A stretch of DNA of 62,429 bases, taken from NCBI GenBank assembly GCA_910587145.1, contig CAJUMH010000017.1, forward strand, positions 1-62,429, given 5' to 3'. Under the pieces are notes generated by a model. It made no database searches. It was given only the letters and a program-made list of their open reading frames with translations, and was not told the origin of the DNA. Below, piece by piece: positions 17,138 through 25,473 of the stretch. Positions within the stretch are counted from its first letter, which is position 1. Every line of letters starts with the position of its first letter. Made by a program: the position numbers and the translations under genes. The stretch is from an uncultured Ruthenibacterium sp. (GTDB lineage: Bacteria > Bacillota > Clostridia > Oscillospirales > Ruminococcaceae).

Positions 17138-18058
17138 ATGGCATTTACTGCACAGGACGTAAAAAAGCTGCGCGAGACAACAGGCTGCGGCATGATGGAC
17201 TGCAAAAAGGCTTTGACGGAGGCAGACGGCAATTTTGATAAGGCCATCGAGCTTCTGCGCGAGAAGGGCCTTGCCGCCGCCGCGAAAAAGGCCGGCCGCA
17301 TCGCCGCCGAGGGCATGGTATACGCCGTTGCGGATACCGCCGCGAAGGTGGGCGTTGTGGTGGAGGTAAACGCCGAGACCGACTTCGTCGCGAAAAACGA
17401 GATGTTCCAGACATTTGTGAAGGACGTGGCCGAGGTTGTCAAAACGCAGAACCCCGCCGACGTGGACGCGCTGTTGGCCTGCGCGATGAATGGCACTACC
17501 GTGGAGGCGGCCCTGAAGGATAAGATCCTTGTCATCGGCGAGAATATCAAGATCCGCCGTTTTGTCCGCTTCGAGGGAGTGTGCGCCGCGTATGTGCACG
17601 GCGGTGGTTCGCACGGCGTGCTGGTTGCGTTCGATACCGACGATGCAACGGCGGCAAAGCCGGAATTTGCTGCGTTTGGCAAGGATGTCGCCATGCAGGT
17701 GGCGGCTGCGAACCCGAGCTATCTGGACGAGGCTTCCGTGCCCGCTTCGGTAATCGAGAAAGAGAAGGAGATCCTTCTGGCGCAGATCAGCAACGACGAA
17801 AAGCTGGCGGGCAAGCCCGAGCCCGTGAAGGTGAAGATGGTGGAGGGCCGCATCGGCAAGTTCTACAAGGAAAACTGCCTTGTGGAGCAGGCTTTTGTAA
17901 AAGACCCGGATATTTCTGTCGGCAAGTATGTCGAGAATACCGCCAAGGAGCTGGGTGCCGGCATCAAGGTGCTGAAGTTTGCGCGCTTTGAGAAGGGCGA
18001 AGGCTTGGAGAAGCGCGTGGACGATTTTGCGGCCGAGGTTGCCAGCATGGCGAAATAA
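17138..18058 (+). CDS. tsf: Translation elongation factor Ts
   Basis: 306 residues. Nucleotide-exchange factor that recycles EF-Tu-GDP. The N-terminal UBA-like domain carries LRETTGCGMMDCKKAL (most homologues have TGAG rather than TGCG), and the core has the EF-Tu contact TDFV in NAETDFVAKNE. Length and domain order are normal. Second gene of rpsB-tsf, closed by the terminator at 18090. Confidence 0.98.
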   Translation: MAFTAQDVKKLRETTGCGMMDCKKALTEADGNFDKAIELLREKGLAAAAKKAGRIAAEGMVYAVADTAAKVGVVVEVNAETDFVAKNEMFQTFVKDVAEVVKTQNPADVDALLACAMNGTTVEAALKDKILVIGENIKIRRFVRFEGVCAAYVHGGGSHGVLVAFDTDDATAAKPEFAAFGKDVAMQVAAANPSYLDEASVPASVIEKEKEILLAQISNDEKLAGKPEPVKVKMVEGRIGKFYKENCLVEQAFVKDPDISVGKYVENTAKELGAGIKVLKFARFEKGEGLEKRVDDFAAEVASMAK

Positions 18059-18089
18059 GCCGTTGAAAAGCGCGATCGAAAAATAAAAC

Positions 18090-18127
18090 AGAAGCAGCGG
18101 GGCTTTCGGGCTCTGCTGCTTTTTTGC
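18090..18127 (+). terminator. Terminator of rpsB-tsf
   Basis: AGCAGCGGGGC/GCTCTGCTGCT stem-loop followed by TTTTTT. Confidence 0.9.
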
Positions 18128-18152
18128 TTCAAAAGGCAAGGGAACCTGCGGC

Positions 18153-18256
18153 CGGCACCCCTGCGGGAACACGCGGATGCGGAATAGCGCCGCGGCAGGA
18201 ACAGCCCGAAATGCTGCGGCACCCCTGCGGGAACACGCAGATGCGGAATATGCCGC
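18153..18256. repeat. Direct repeat of 40 bp, 64-bp offset
   Basis: A 40-bp segment starting CGGCACCCCTGCGGGAACAC at 18153 recurs at 18217 with few changes. It lies in the 402-bp gap after tsf, just past the terminator. The rest of the gap holds only the promoter at 18335. Confidence 0.8.
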
Positions 18257-18334
18257 CGAGATGAGGCGGAGAGACGATTTGGAAACCCTCAAATGCAATT
18301 TTTTTGCAGAGACCTGCGTTTATATAAAAAGAGG

Positions 18335-18364
18335 TTGCGTTCGGCAAGGGCTTTATAGTATGAT
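18335..18364 (+). promoter_or_regulatory. Probable sigma-A promoter of the lipoprotein operon
   Basis: TTGCGT, 18-bp spacer, TATGAT, about 95 bases before the lipoprotein start. Weaker than the others in the window. Confidence 0.55.
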
Positions 18365-18460
18365 AGACTTGTAAAAATGGAATATTATGCAATTCAATCT
18401 GCCTTTGGCCGGATATTGCGGCCAAAAGCGCCAAAACGTCAAAAGGAAAGGGAAACCGTA

Positions 18461-19420
18461 ATGAAAAAAAGAATTTTGGCGATTGTGCTGGCGGCATTGC
18501 TGCCGGCACTGCTTGCCGCCTGTGCCGTAACAGAGGAAAACGGCGCGTCTTCCGGCCCGGTATCCCCGGCGCAGATGGAGACAGACGCGCTGCGCGCCGG
18601 CCTTGCGGACGGCACGCTGAGTGCCGCCGAACGGCAGCAGTACTACGAGGAACTGCTGGCACGCGATCTGTTTACCGAACAGGATTATCTCAATCTTGCG
18701 CAGCTGTATGAGGATGCGGGCGATTCGGCCGCGCAGCGCCGGATGCTGTGGCAGATGCTGCACCTGTACCCGAGCGATGCCTACGCCGAACGGCTGGAAC
18801 GGCTGATCGTAGAGCGTGACGCTTCCTCCGAGGAGACCGCCGCGCTGATCAACAGCCTGAAACAGGCCCTGCAGGAGCGAAATGCTTCCGCCCTGCGGCT
18901 GTTGGTCGCGTCCGGCGATTGGCGCAGCCTTCTGCAGGAAGCGCCGGAAATGTACGCCACACGCACGCGGTATCGGGATGCAGCGCTGACGGCACAGATC
19001 GTATCGGACGATTTTGAAACGACGGTTTGCCTGCTGGACGGCGAGGGAGGCTATCTGTACGGTCGTATAAACGAGGCCGGCGCGCTGATCGCCTCTGCGC
19101 AGTACACACAGAGCGCCTTTGAGGGCGCGGCCTCCGTGTGCTGGTTCGACGCGCAGAACGAGCTGTATAAAGAGTATGCCGCAACGCTGCAGGGCAATGT
19201 GTGCGTAGGCGAATTGACGGTTACTTATGACGGGGATACCTATACCGGCACGCTGGACGAAAACGGAAAATCAACCGAAAAACAGCAGACGAATGCAAAC
19301 GGTGTCGTGTACGCCTACCAGAACGGTGGCAATAAGTATTTATATCTGGAGGGTGCGACAGAGGAGGATTTTCGCATGGACAACACGGCCATCGGCCTGC
19401 CTGCGGCAGAGATCTGGTAA
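18461..19420 (+). CDS. Putative lipoprotein of unknown function
   Basis: 319 residues. A lipoprotein signal peptide (basic MKKR, hydrophobic core, lipobox LLAAC) puts Cys20 or so at the mature N-terminus on the outer face of the membrane. The body is largely helical with a TPR-like feel (DYLNLAQLYEDAGD, about residues 65-95), then a beta-rich C-terminus with MORN-like strands (YDGDTYTGTLDENGK). The start has AAAGGGAAA upstream. It heads an operon with two paralogous secreted proteins (19452 and 19988), suggesting a shared envelope role that I cannot name. Confidence 0.7.
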   Translation: MKKRILAIVLAALLPALLAACAVTEENGASSGPVSPAQMETDALRAGLADGTLSAAERQQYYEELLARDLFTEQDYLNLAQLYEDAGDSAAQRRMLWQMLHLYPSDAYAERLERLIVERDASSEETAALINSLKQALQERNASALRLLVASGDWRSLLQEAPEMYATRTRYRDAALTAQIVSDDFETTVCLLDGEGGYLYGRINEAGALIASAQYTQSAFEGAASVCWFDAQNELYKEYAATLQGNVCVGELTVTYDGDTYTGTLDENGKSTEKQQTNANGVVYAYQNGGNKYLYLEGATEEDFRMDNTAIGLPAAEIW

Positions 19421-19451
19421 TGCATTCCGAAATCGTACAGGAGGAAACGGC

Positions 19452-19991
19452 ATGAAGAAAAAACAGGTGCAGCGGCTGCGGTACGCCGCTGCGTTTCTGA
19501 TTAGCGCTGCGGTTGGCGTGGGAGGCTGTTCGGTGTGGCGCGATGCGGCGCAGCCCGCCGCGCCTGCTTTTGCGCAAAACGCCGCGCAGGTACAGGCAGA
19601 AGGGATGCAGGTGCGCGTGCGCGGCGGCGTGGCCGAATGGTTCGATGGCGTGCGCTGGAACGCAGCGGGTGCGGTGGAACAGCTGGAGCAGGAAGATCCA
19701 ACCGCCGCGCGCTCCGAAACCTGGCAGCTGCTGGCGCAGCAGCGCGCCGCCGCAAAGCAACAGCAGCGCCAAAGTGCGCTGACACAGCTGAGCCGGGAGG
19801 CAAACGCGCTTTCCACCGGCCAAAAGCCGGCAGCGCAGACAACGCCGTCAAGACGGCCCGCAACAACCACAGCAACACCGCCGGCGGCAGCCCCGGCGCC
19901 GACGCCAACACCGCCGACGCCGCCGCCGACCCCGACGCCAGAGCCGAGCGGGGACGGAACGGATATAGACGGAGGAGCCTTGTGGGGATGA
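19452..19991 (+). CDS. Secreted protein with WFDGVRWN domain and Pro/Thr-rich tail (paralogue 1)
   Basis: 179 residues. An N-terminal signal or anchor segment (residues 8-28, with GGCSV as a possible lipobox) is followed by a short conserved block, RVRGGVAEWFDGVRWN, then a Gln/Arg-rich helix (WQLLAQQRAAAKQQQRQ), a conserved ALSTGQKPAA, and a low-complexity Pro/Thr/Ala tail. The next gene repeats the same order of blocks. AGGAGG precedes the start, and 31 bases separate it from the lipoprotein. The Pro/Thr tail is of the kind that spans the cell wall. Family not recognised. Confidence 0.65.
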   Translation: MKKKQVQRLRYAAAFLISAAVGVGGCSVWRDAAQPAAPAFAQNAAQVQAEGMQVRVRGGVAEWFDGVRWNAAGAVEQLEQEDPTAARSETWQLLAQQRAAAKQQQRQSALTQLSREANALSTGQKPAAQTTPSRRPATTTATPPAAAPAPTPTPPTPPPTPTPEPSGDGTDIDGGALWG

Positions 19992-20515
19992 AAAAAACAG
20001 CAGTAAAGATAATCTCTTATTTTTTACTCACCGTTGCCGGAGCCGCCGCCGGCTGGGGCGGCACCTATGCGGTGCAGCTTTTTGCGCAGCCGGACGACAC
20101 GGCCCCGGTGCAGGCAGCGCCGGCACAGCCGCAGCCCGGTACGGACGCCGTGCAGCTGCGTGTGCGGGACGGCCAAATGGAATGGTTCGATGGCGTGCGC
20201 TGGAACACGGCGGCCTCGGTGGAGGCATTGAAGCAAAACGACGCTACCGAGGCAGAATCGGATGCGTGGCGCGCGCTTTCGCAGCAGCGCGCCGCCGCTA
20301 AAGAGGAGCAGCGGCAGCAATCGCTTGCATTGTTTGACAAAGAGCAAAACGCCCTTTCCACCGGCCAAAAGCCGGCGGCACGCCAGCCGGCTGCCACGCA
20401 GCGGCCAAGCACAGCTGCGCCAACGCCCGCACCGACGCCGGCGCCCACGCCGGATCCAACCCCGCCGCCCGCAGCGCCGGATTCAACGCCCGAATGGAGC
20501 GGCGACCACGAATAA
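19988..20515 (+). CDS. Secreted protein with WFDGVRWN domain and Pro/Thr-rich tail (paralogue 2)
   Basis: 175 residues, overlapping the previous stop by four bases (ATGA). Layout matches its neighbour: membrane segment (8-28), the block LRVRDGQMEWFDGVRWN, the helix WRALSQQRAAAKEEQRQQ, ALSTGQKPAA and a tail of PTPAPTPAPTPD type. No lipobox Cys is present, so it may be anchored by an uncleaved helix. The pair is a tandem duplication that has diverged in sequence but kept its blocks. Function unknown. Confidence 0.65.
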   Translation: MKKTAVKIISYFLLTVAGAAAGWGGTYAVQLFAQPDDTAPVQAAPAQPQPGTDAVQLRVRDGQMEWFDGVRWNTAASVEALKQNDATEAESDAWRALSQQRAAAKEEQRQQSLALFDKEQNALSTGQKPAARQPAATQRPSTAAPTPAPTPAPTPDPTPPPAAPDSTPEWSGDHE

Positions 20516-20577
20516 CGGGGAAGGGACGGTTCCTCTGTGTTTTTTGTCCGCCTGTGCAGATTTTATTGAAAAACCAC

Positions 20578-20606
20578 TTGCGCGCCGCAAAATTTTATGG
20601 TATAGT
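20578..20606 (+). promoter_or_regulatory. Sigma-A promoter of rplU-rpmA
   Basis: TTGCGC, 17-bp spacer, TATAGT. Confidence 0.85.
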
Positions 20607-20693
20607 AGATAGGCCGCTTGGTGTGGGCTTTTAAAAGCAGCGCGTTTGCGCTCGCCTGATTGTCCAGCGAGACTTGTAAAAAGAGGGTAAATT
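20607..20693 (+). ncRNA. Possible L21 leader (autoregulatory mRNA leader)
   Basis: The 87-base leader before rplU contains the hairpin CTCGC-N10-GCGAG and a small A/T-rich stem. Firmicutes have a described L21 leader at this place in which L21 represses its own operon. Position fits; I cannot confirm the motif by eye. Confidence 0.35.
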
Positions 20694-21005
20694 ATGTACG
20701 CAGTAATCGTAACCGGCGGGAAACAGTACCGCGTGGAAAAGGGCGATGTCATTTTTGTGGAAAAGCTGAATGCCGAGCCCGAAAGTGAATACACCTTCGA
20801 TACCGTGCTTGCAGTGGGGGAAGAGGGCGCTGTGAAGGTTGGTGCTCCCGCTGTTGAGGGCGCGAAGGTAACGGGCAAGGTCGTGAAGAACGGCAAGGGC
20901 AAAAAGCTGAACATTATCACCTATCGTCCCAAGAAGGGCAGTGCGCGCCGGATGGGGCACCGTCAGCCGTATACGAAGGTTGAAATTACCGAGATCGTTG
21001 GTTAA
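20694..21005 (+). CDS. rplU: 50S ribosomal protein L21
   Basis: 103 residues with the standard start MYAVIVTGGKQYRVEKGDVI and the rRNA-binding YRPKKGSARRMGHRQPYT near the C-terminus. Binds 23S rRNA near L20. First gene of rplU-rpmA; only 19 bases separate it from rpmA, so the protease gene prp (ysxB), normally between them in Firmicutes, is absent. Confidence 0.98.
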   Translation: MYAVIVTGGKQYRVEKGDVIFVEKLNAEPESEYTFDTVLAVGEEGAVKVGAPAVEGAKVTGKVVKNGKGKKLNIITYRPKKGSARRMGHRQPYTKVEITEIVG

Positions 21006-21024
21006 TTGGGGAGGGTATTGAACA

Positions 21025-21273
21025 ATGGCACATAAAAAAGGCGTAGGCTCTACAAAAAACGGCCGCGATTCCGAGTCCAAGCGTCTCGGCGTTAAGCGCG
21101 CGGACGGTCAGTTTGTTCTGGCCGGTAATATCCTCGTGCGTCAGCGCGGTACGCATATTCACCCGGGCGAGAATGTCGGCCGCGGCAGCGATGATACGCT
21201 GTTTGCTCTTGCTGACGGCCGCGTCAGCTTCGAGCGCGTAGGCCGCGACCGCAAAAAGGTCAGTGTGCGGTAA
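21025..21273 (+). CDS. rpmA: 50S ribosomal protein L27 without the Firmicute N-terminal extension
   Basis: 82 residues. L27's N-terminus reaches the peptidyl-transferase centre. The protein begins MAHKKGVGSTKNGRDS, the mature-length form found in Gram-negatives. Most Firmicutes encode about nine extra residues that the protease Prp must remove. Here the extension and the adjacent prp gene are both missing, which is mutually consistent. The start has GGGGAGG upstream. A terminator follows. Confidence 0.97.
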   Translation: MAHKKGVGSTKNGRDSESKRLGVKRADGQFVLAGNILVRQRGTHIHPGENVGRGSDDTLFALADGRVSFERVGRDRKKVSVR

Positions 21274-21284
21274 TCGTTCTGCAA

Positions 21285-21320
21285 TCAAAAGGCCGGGCCG
21301 AATTTGGCTCGGCCTTTTTC
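21285..21320 (+). terminator. Terminator of rplU-rpmA
   Basis: AAAGGCCGGGCCGA/TCGGCCTTTTT-type stem-loop with a T-run. Confidence 0.88.
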
Positions 21321-21513
21321 ATGGATCTGATGAACTCCCGAAGAGCCGGGTACAATAAAAATGCCGGCTCATACGCAGTGCGAAAGCCATATGGCGCGGG
21401 CACACTGTTTTTTCAGGCGCGGTACTTTTGATTTTTATTTTCGCCGTTTTTTTGGCGGTTCGCAAAAAAAAACGGCGGTGTTTTGCCAAACGGGATTGGC
21501 ACAGGAGGTACGC

Positions 21514-22785
21514 ATGTTTATTGATACCGCAACCATTCATATCGCGGCGGGCAACGGCGGCAACGGCGCGGTGTCTTTCCATCGGGAAAAATATGTCGCA
21601 GCGGGCGGGCCGGACGGCGGAGACGGCGGCCGCGGCGGCAATATTGTATTCGCTGCCGATTCCAATCTTTCCACGCTGATGGATTTTCGTTATCGGCGCA
21701 AGTACGCGGCGCAAAACGGCGAGGACGGGCGCGGCGGACGGTGCAGCGGCAAAAACGCGCCCGATCTTGTGATCCGCGTACCGCGCGGGACGGTAATCCG
21801 CGATGCGGAAAGCGGTTTGGTGATTGCCGATATTTCGGGCGACGCGCCGGTTGTTGTGGCGCGCGGCGGCCGCGGCGGCTGGGGCAACGTGCATTTTGCC
21901 ACGCCAACGCGCCAGATCCCCAAATTCGCAAAGCCCGGCGGAAAGGGCGAAGAGCTGGAGGTACGCCTGGAGCTAAAGCTAATTGCCGATGTAGGGCTGG
22001 TGGGCTTCCCGAATGTGGGCAAAAGCACATTGATCTCCACCATCAGCGCCGCGAAGCCTAAAATTGCGAACTACCATTTTACAACGCTGTCACCGGTATT
22101 GGGTGTGGTGCGCGTGGGGCCAGAGGCAAGCTTTGTCGCCGCCGACATTCCGGGCCTGATCGAGGGCGCGGCCGAGGGTGTTGGCCTTGGCCATGATTTT
22201 CTGCGCCATGTGGACCGCTGCCGCCTGCTGCTGCATGTGGTGGATGTTTCCGGCAGCGAGGGGCGCGATCCAAAAGAGGATTTTGAAAAGATCAACAAAG
22301 AGCTGGAGCAGTTTTCCGCAACGCTGGCACAGCGCCCGCAGATGGTGATCGGCAATAAATGCGATATTGCCTCGCCCGAACAAATTGCAGATTTTCGTGC
22401 GTTTGTCGAGGAAAAAGGGCTGCGGTTTCTGCCTGTTTCGGCCGCTACCCGGCAAGGGGTGGACGCGCTGCCCGGCACCGTGTACGAGCAGCTGCGCCTG
22501 TTGCCGCCCGTTGCCGTGTACGAGCCGGAATACGTTCGGCCCAACCCGGCGCTGCAGGATCCCCGCGCCTTTACCGTCACCCGTGCCGAAGACGGCGCAT
22601 GGGAGGTGGATGCACCATGGCTGGAGCGCATTTTGGAGGGCTCGGATGTTTCCGATTACGAGAGTCTGCAATATTTCCAGCGCCAGCTGGCGGACGGCGG
22701 TGTGATCGCGCGGCTCGTGGAGCTGGGCGTGCAGGAGAATGATACCATCCGCATCGGTGAATTTGAATTTGATTATGTATTCTGA
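21514..22785 (+). CDS. obg: GTPase Obg
   Basis: 423 residues. Ribosome-assembly and stress GTPase. The glycine-rich Obg fold (residues 1-158, GGPDGGDGGRGGN), the G domain with G1 GFPNVGKST (164-172), G3 DIPG and G4 NKCD, and a C-terminal OCT domain (about 345-423) are all present, so this is the Gram-positive three-domain form. The start has AGGAGG. It keeps the usual link to rplU-rpmA. The open frame extends about 50 codons upstream without similarity. Confidence 0.97.
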   Translation: MFIDTATIHIAAGNGGNGAVSFHREKYVAAGGPDGGDGGRGGNIVFAADSNLSTLMDFRYRRKYAAQNGEDGRGGRCSGKNAPDLVIRVPRGTVIRDAESGLVIADISGDAPVVVARGGRGGWGNVHFATPTRQIPKFAKPGGKGEELEVRLELKLIADVGLVGFPNVGKSTLISTISAAKPKIANYHFTTLSPVLGVVRVGPEASFVAADIPGLIEGAAEGVGLGHDFLRHVDRCRLLLHVVDVSGSEGRDPKEDFEKINKELEQFSATLAQRPQMVIGNKCDIASPEQIADFRAFVEEKGLRFLPVSAATRQGVDALPGTVYEQLRLLPPVAVYEPEYVRPNPALQDPRAFTVTRAEDGAWEVDAPWLERILEGSDVSDYESLQYFQRQLADGGVIARLVELGVQENDTIRIGEFEFDYVF

Positions 22786-22954
22786 TGAAGCCGTCCGTGA
22801 TCGGCGCCTGTTTTTGGCGGGATGTTTTTGCGATGCAAAGCCCTGAATGTTAAAGCGAAGCGCTGAATTTTGAATGCAAAACAGGCGTGCGGCGCATTTT
22901 GCCGGGCGCTGCGGCTTCAAATTCAAAATTTTATAAAAAAGGGGGGACGGCCGG

Positions 22955-23440
22955 TTGCTTTGGGAAGCAAAACCGGAAATTGATCTGCGGGAGCAATCGC
23001 CCGTTGCGTTGGCGTTTGTGGGCGACGGCATCCTGGAGGCGCTTGTGCGCACCCGTCTGGTGGAACGCACACGTCTGGCGCCAAGCCGTTTGCATGCGGC
23101 CGCGGTGCATTTCGTCTGTGCCAAAAGCCAATGTATCGCGCTGGAACATCTGGAGCCGCTGCTGACGCAGGAAGAACAAAATGTGGTGCGCCGCGGAAAA
23201 AATGCCACCAAGGCCGCTGTGGCAAAGCATGCCACGCCGCGCGAATACCGCGCTTCCACCGCGTTGGAGGCGCTGTTTGGCTGGCTGTATCTCCGGAATC
23301 AAAAGCAGAGGGTAGAAGAGCTGTTTGAGCTTGTGTGGGAAAGCTTATCGCCCTCTTTGGGCGATGCGCTGGCGAAAAAAAGCAAACCGGCGAAATCGGA
23401 TGCCGCGCCGGCCGCCGCGCCGCCGCACCGGCAGCCGTAA
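22955..23440 (+). CDS. mrnC: Mini-ribonuclease III
   Basis: 161 residues with a TTG start after a G6 tract. An RNase III catalytic domain without the double-stranded RNA-binding domain; in Bacillus it matures 23S rRNA ends. Conserved parts are ALAFVGDGILE with the metal-binding Asp24, RRGKNATKA, and the signature YRASTALEALFGWLYL whose Glu is the second metal ligand. The C-terminal 30 residues are Ala/Pro/Lys-rich and probably disordered. Usually mrnC follows cysS; here it follows obg. The gap 22786-22954 holds short inverted repeats only. Confidence 0.9.
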   Translation: MLWEAKPEIDLREQSPVALAFVGDGILEALVRTRLVERTRLAPSRLHAAAVHFVCAKSQCIALEHLEPLLTQEEQNVVRRGKNATKAAVAKHATPREYRASTALEALFGWLYLRNQKQRVEELFELVWESLSPSLGDALAKKSKPAKSDAAPAAAPPHRQP

Positions 23441-23533
23441 CTTCGCCGTGCCCGCAACCGCAGCATTGCCGAGATTACAGATGCAACGCTATGTAAACGG
23501 CCGCGACAACGTGCGGCGGCTGTTGGCATGGCA

Positions 23534-23587
23534 TAAAAAACCACGGCGCGGGTTCCGAAAACCGCGTTTTCAGAATCCATGCCGTGG
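23534..23587 (-). terminator. Terminator of the small forespore-type gene
   Basis: On the minus strand a long imperfect stem (outer CCACGGC/GCCGTGG, inner GAAAAC/GTTTTC) is followed directly by TTTTTTATG. It lies about 80 bases after the stop at 23669. The rest of 23441-23668 is empty. Confidence 0.85.
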
Positions 23588-23668
23588 CTTTGCAAAGCCC
23601 TGCCGTGCTCTATCGCCGGAACAGAGCCGGCCGCAAGGGCAGAGCCTGCTCAAAAAATGGGAATGTGC

Positions 23669-23797
23669 TTATTTGCACTGCGTGCTGCTCTTCGCGTTGC
23701 TGCTCTGAGAGGATGTCTTATTGCCAGACTTGTTGCTGCTGTTCGAAGATTTGTTCGTGGTGTTCGAGGACTTATTGCCCGTATTCTTCTGATCCAT
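23669..23797 (-). CDS. Small Ser/Asn/Lys-rich protein, probable forespore-expressed protein
   Basis: 42 residues, beginning MDQKNTGNKSSNTTNK and ending KSSTQCK. Three quarters of it is Ser, Asn, Lys or Thr; it has no hydrophobic segment, is basic and must be disordered. AAGGAGGTG sits 8 bases before the ATG. Upstream (23857-23886) is a near-perfect sigma-G promoter, and a terminator follows, so it is a complete monocistronic gene. Composition and control resemble minor small acid-soluble spore proteins, but it matches no SASP family I know; the lone C-terminal Cys is unusual. The call of a spore protein rests on the promoter. Confidence 0.7.
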   Translation of the reverse strand: MDQKNTGNKSSNTTNKSSNSSNKSGNKTSSQSSNAKSSTQCK

Positions 23798-23856
23798 GCC
23801 GTTTCACCTCCTTCGGGATAAGTGCGGCGTTTTGTTCAGCACTTATCGAACAATGG

Positions 23857-23886
23857 TAGTATGCGCGGCATGAACCGGAATTATAC
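23857..23886 (-). promoter_or_regulatory. Sigma-G (forespore) promoter
   Basis: On the minus strand GTATA, 18-bp spacer, CATACTA. This agrees at every position with the Bacillus sigma-G consensus (GHATR, 18 bp, CATDHTA) as I recall it. Transcription would start about 50 bases before the ATG at 23797. There is no competing sigma-A pair. Confidence 0.7.
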
Positions 23887-23909
23887 GAAGAAGAAACGGG
23901 GGAGGGCGG

Positions 23910-25310
23910 ATGGCCGGAGAATTTTTTATTGCGCGGGAGCAGGCCCTGCTTGGCAGCCGGTACGAAAGCTTGTATACTGCGGCCGCGCCGCAGTATCGGG
24001 GCGTTACGGTAAACGGGCTGCGCTGCCCGCCCGAGCGTTTTGCGCAGCAGGCGGGGCTTTCGCTTGAACCTTCTCCCTTTTGCGCGCAGTCTTTTTTGCT
24101 TGCAGATCCCGGCCAGCGCCCCGGACGGCACGCATACCATCATGCGGGCGTGTTCTATGTGCAGGAGCCTTCGGCCGCAATGCCGGCGGGTCTGCTGAGG
24201 ATCCGGCCGGGGGAACGGGTGCTGGATCTGTGCGCGGCGCCGGGCGGCAAAAGCAGCCAGCTTGCGGCGGCGCTGCAGGGGAAGGGGCTGCTGGTTTCAA
24301 ATGAATATGCCGCGCCGCGCGCCGCCATCCTGCGCGGCAATTTGGAGCGAATGGGCGTAACGAATGCGGTAATATTAAACGAAAGCACCGGGCAGCTTGC
24401 AGCGGCGCTGCCTGCCTTTTTTGATAAAGTGCTGGTGGATGTGCCCTGTTCGGGCGAGGGGATGTTCCGTAAGGAGCCGCAGGCGCTGCAGCAGCATTCG
24501 GCGGCTCTGATTGCACAGTGCGCGGCGATGGGCGCAAGCATTTTGGACGATGCCGCCGCGCTTCTGCGTTTGGGCGGGCTGCTGTGCTTTTCTACGTGCA
24601 CGTTTGCGCCCGAGGAGGACGAAACACAGATCGGCGCATTTTTAGTGCGCCACCCCGAGTTTTCGCTGCTGCCGATCGAAGCGCAGGCCGGTTCACCCGG
24701 AGAGACTGCCCGTGCGTGCGGGTATGACTATCCGGCAGAATACACACGCCGGGTCTATCCCTGCCATGGCGGCGAGGGACATTTTATGGCGCTGCTGCAA
24801 AAAACGGCTCTGCCGCCCGAGTACAGCCCCTTTGCCGCGCAGGCGCGCAGAGAGGGCCGCAAAAAAGCAACCGGCACAGAAAACGGCGGGAAAGCGACTG
24901 CCGATGTCCGCGCCGCAGCCGCTGCGTTCCTGCAGCAGTATTTTCCCGCAATTGCCGATTTCCCTCTGGAGGTACGGGGAAGGGACGCATATTTTTCCGT
25001 CGCTTTGCCGCTGCCGCAGAAGCTGCGCATCGTGCGGAGCGGCGTTTGGGTGGGCAGTGCGGAAAAAGGGCGCTTCGAGCCCGCGCATCAGCTGTTTTGT
25101 GCATATGGCGCGCTGTGCGCGAACGCCGAACGTCTGTCGCTCAGCGACGCGCGCACAGCCGCATGGCTCAGGGGCGAAACGATCCCTGCACAAACTGCCG
25201 CTTCCGGCTGGACGGCGGTGCTGGTGGACGGTTTTCCCCTCGGGTTTGGCAAAACAAGCGGCGGGGCAGTAAAAAATCGTTATCCCAAGGGGCTGCGGAA
25301 TTTGCAATAG
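23910..25310 (+). CDS. RsmF-like rRNA (cytosine-5) methyltransferase
   Basis: 466 residues. RsmB/NOP2/Sun family: SAM-binding LDLCAAPGGKSSQ (residues 105-117), motif IV DVPCSGEGMFRK with Cys180, and motif VI STCTF with the catalytic Cys230. The GMFRK extension and the C-terminal domains (about 290-466, PUA-like) are those of RsmF/YebU, which makes m5C in 16S rRNA, rather than RsmB. The exact target cytosine cannot be read. GGGAGGG precedes the ATG. It diverges from the small forespore gene, so 23798-23909 serves both. Confidence 0.9.
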   Translation: MAGEFFIAREQALLGSRYESLYTAAAPQYRGVTVNGLRCPPERFAQQAGLSLEPSPFCAQSFLLADPGQRPGRHAYHHAGVFYVQEPSAAMPAGLLRIRPGERVLDLCAAPGGKSSQLAAALQGKGLLVSNEYAAPRAAILRGNLERMGVTNAVILNESTGQLAAALPAFFDKVLVDVPCSGEGMFRKEPQALQQHSAALIAQCAAMGASILDDAAALLRLGGLLCFSTCTFAPEEDETQIGAFLVRHPEFSLLPIEAQAGSPGETARACGYDYPAEYTRRVYPCHGGEGHFMALLQKTALPPEYSPFAAQARREGRKKATGTENGGKATADVRAAAAAFLQQYFPAIADFPLEVRGRDAYFSVALPLPQKLRIVRSGVWVGSAEKGRFEPAHQLFCAYGALCANAERLSLSDARTAAWLRGETIPAQTAASGWTAVLVDGFPLGFGKTSGGAVKNRYPKGLRNLQ

Positions 25311-25473
25311 TTGGGAGAACGCCGCTCATTGCGCCGCCGTTTGCCACGGGGCGCCCTGCTTTGGCGGCGATCCCGCCCCGGCGCGAGCGGGACTTTGGGC
25401 GAAACGCACCGGCTTCAACGGGAATATCTGAAAGATGGATCGCACAATCTGTACAAGGGAGCTGCAAATCATA

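Noticed and set aside
16037..18298. A 753-codon open frame antisense to rpsB and tsf
   Set aside because: Antisense to two certain ribosomal-protein operon genes, with no independent support.
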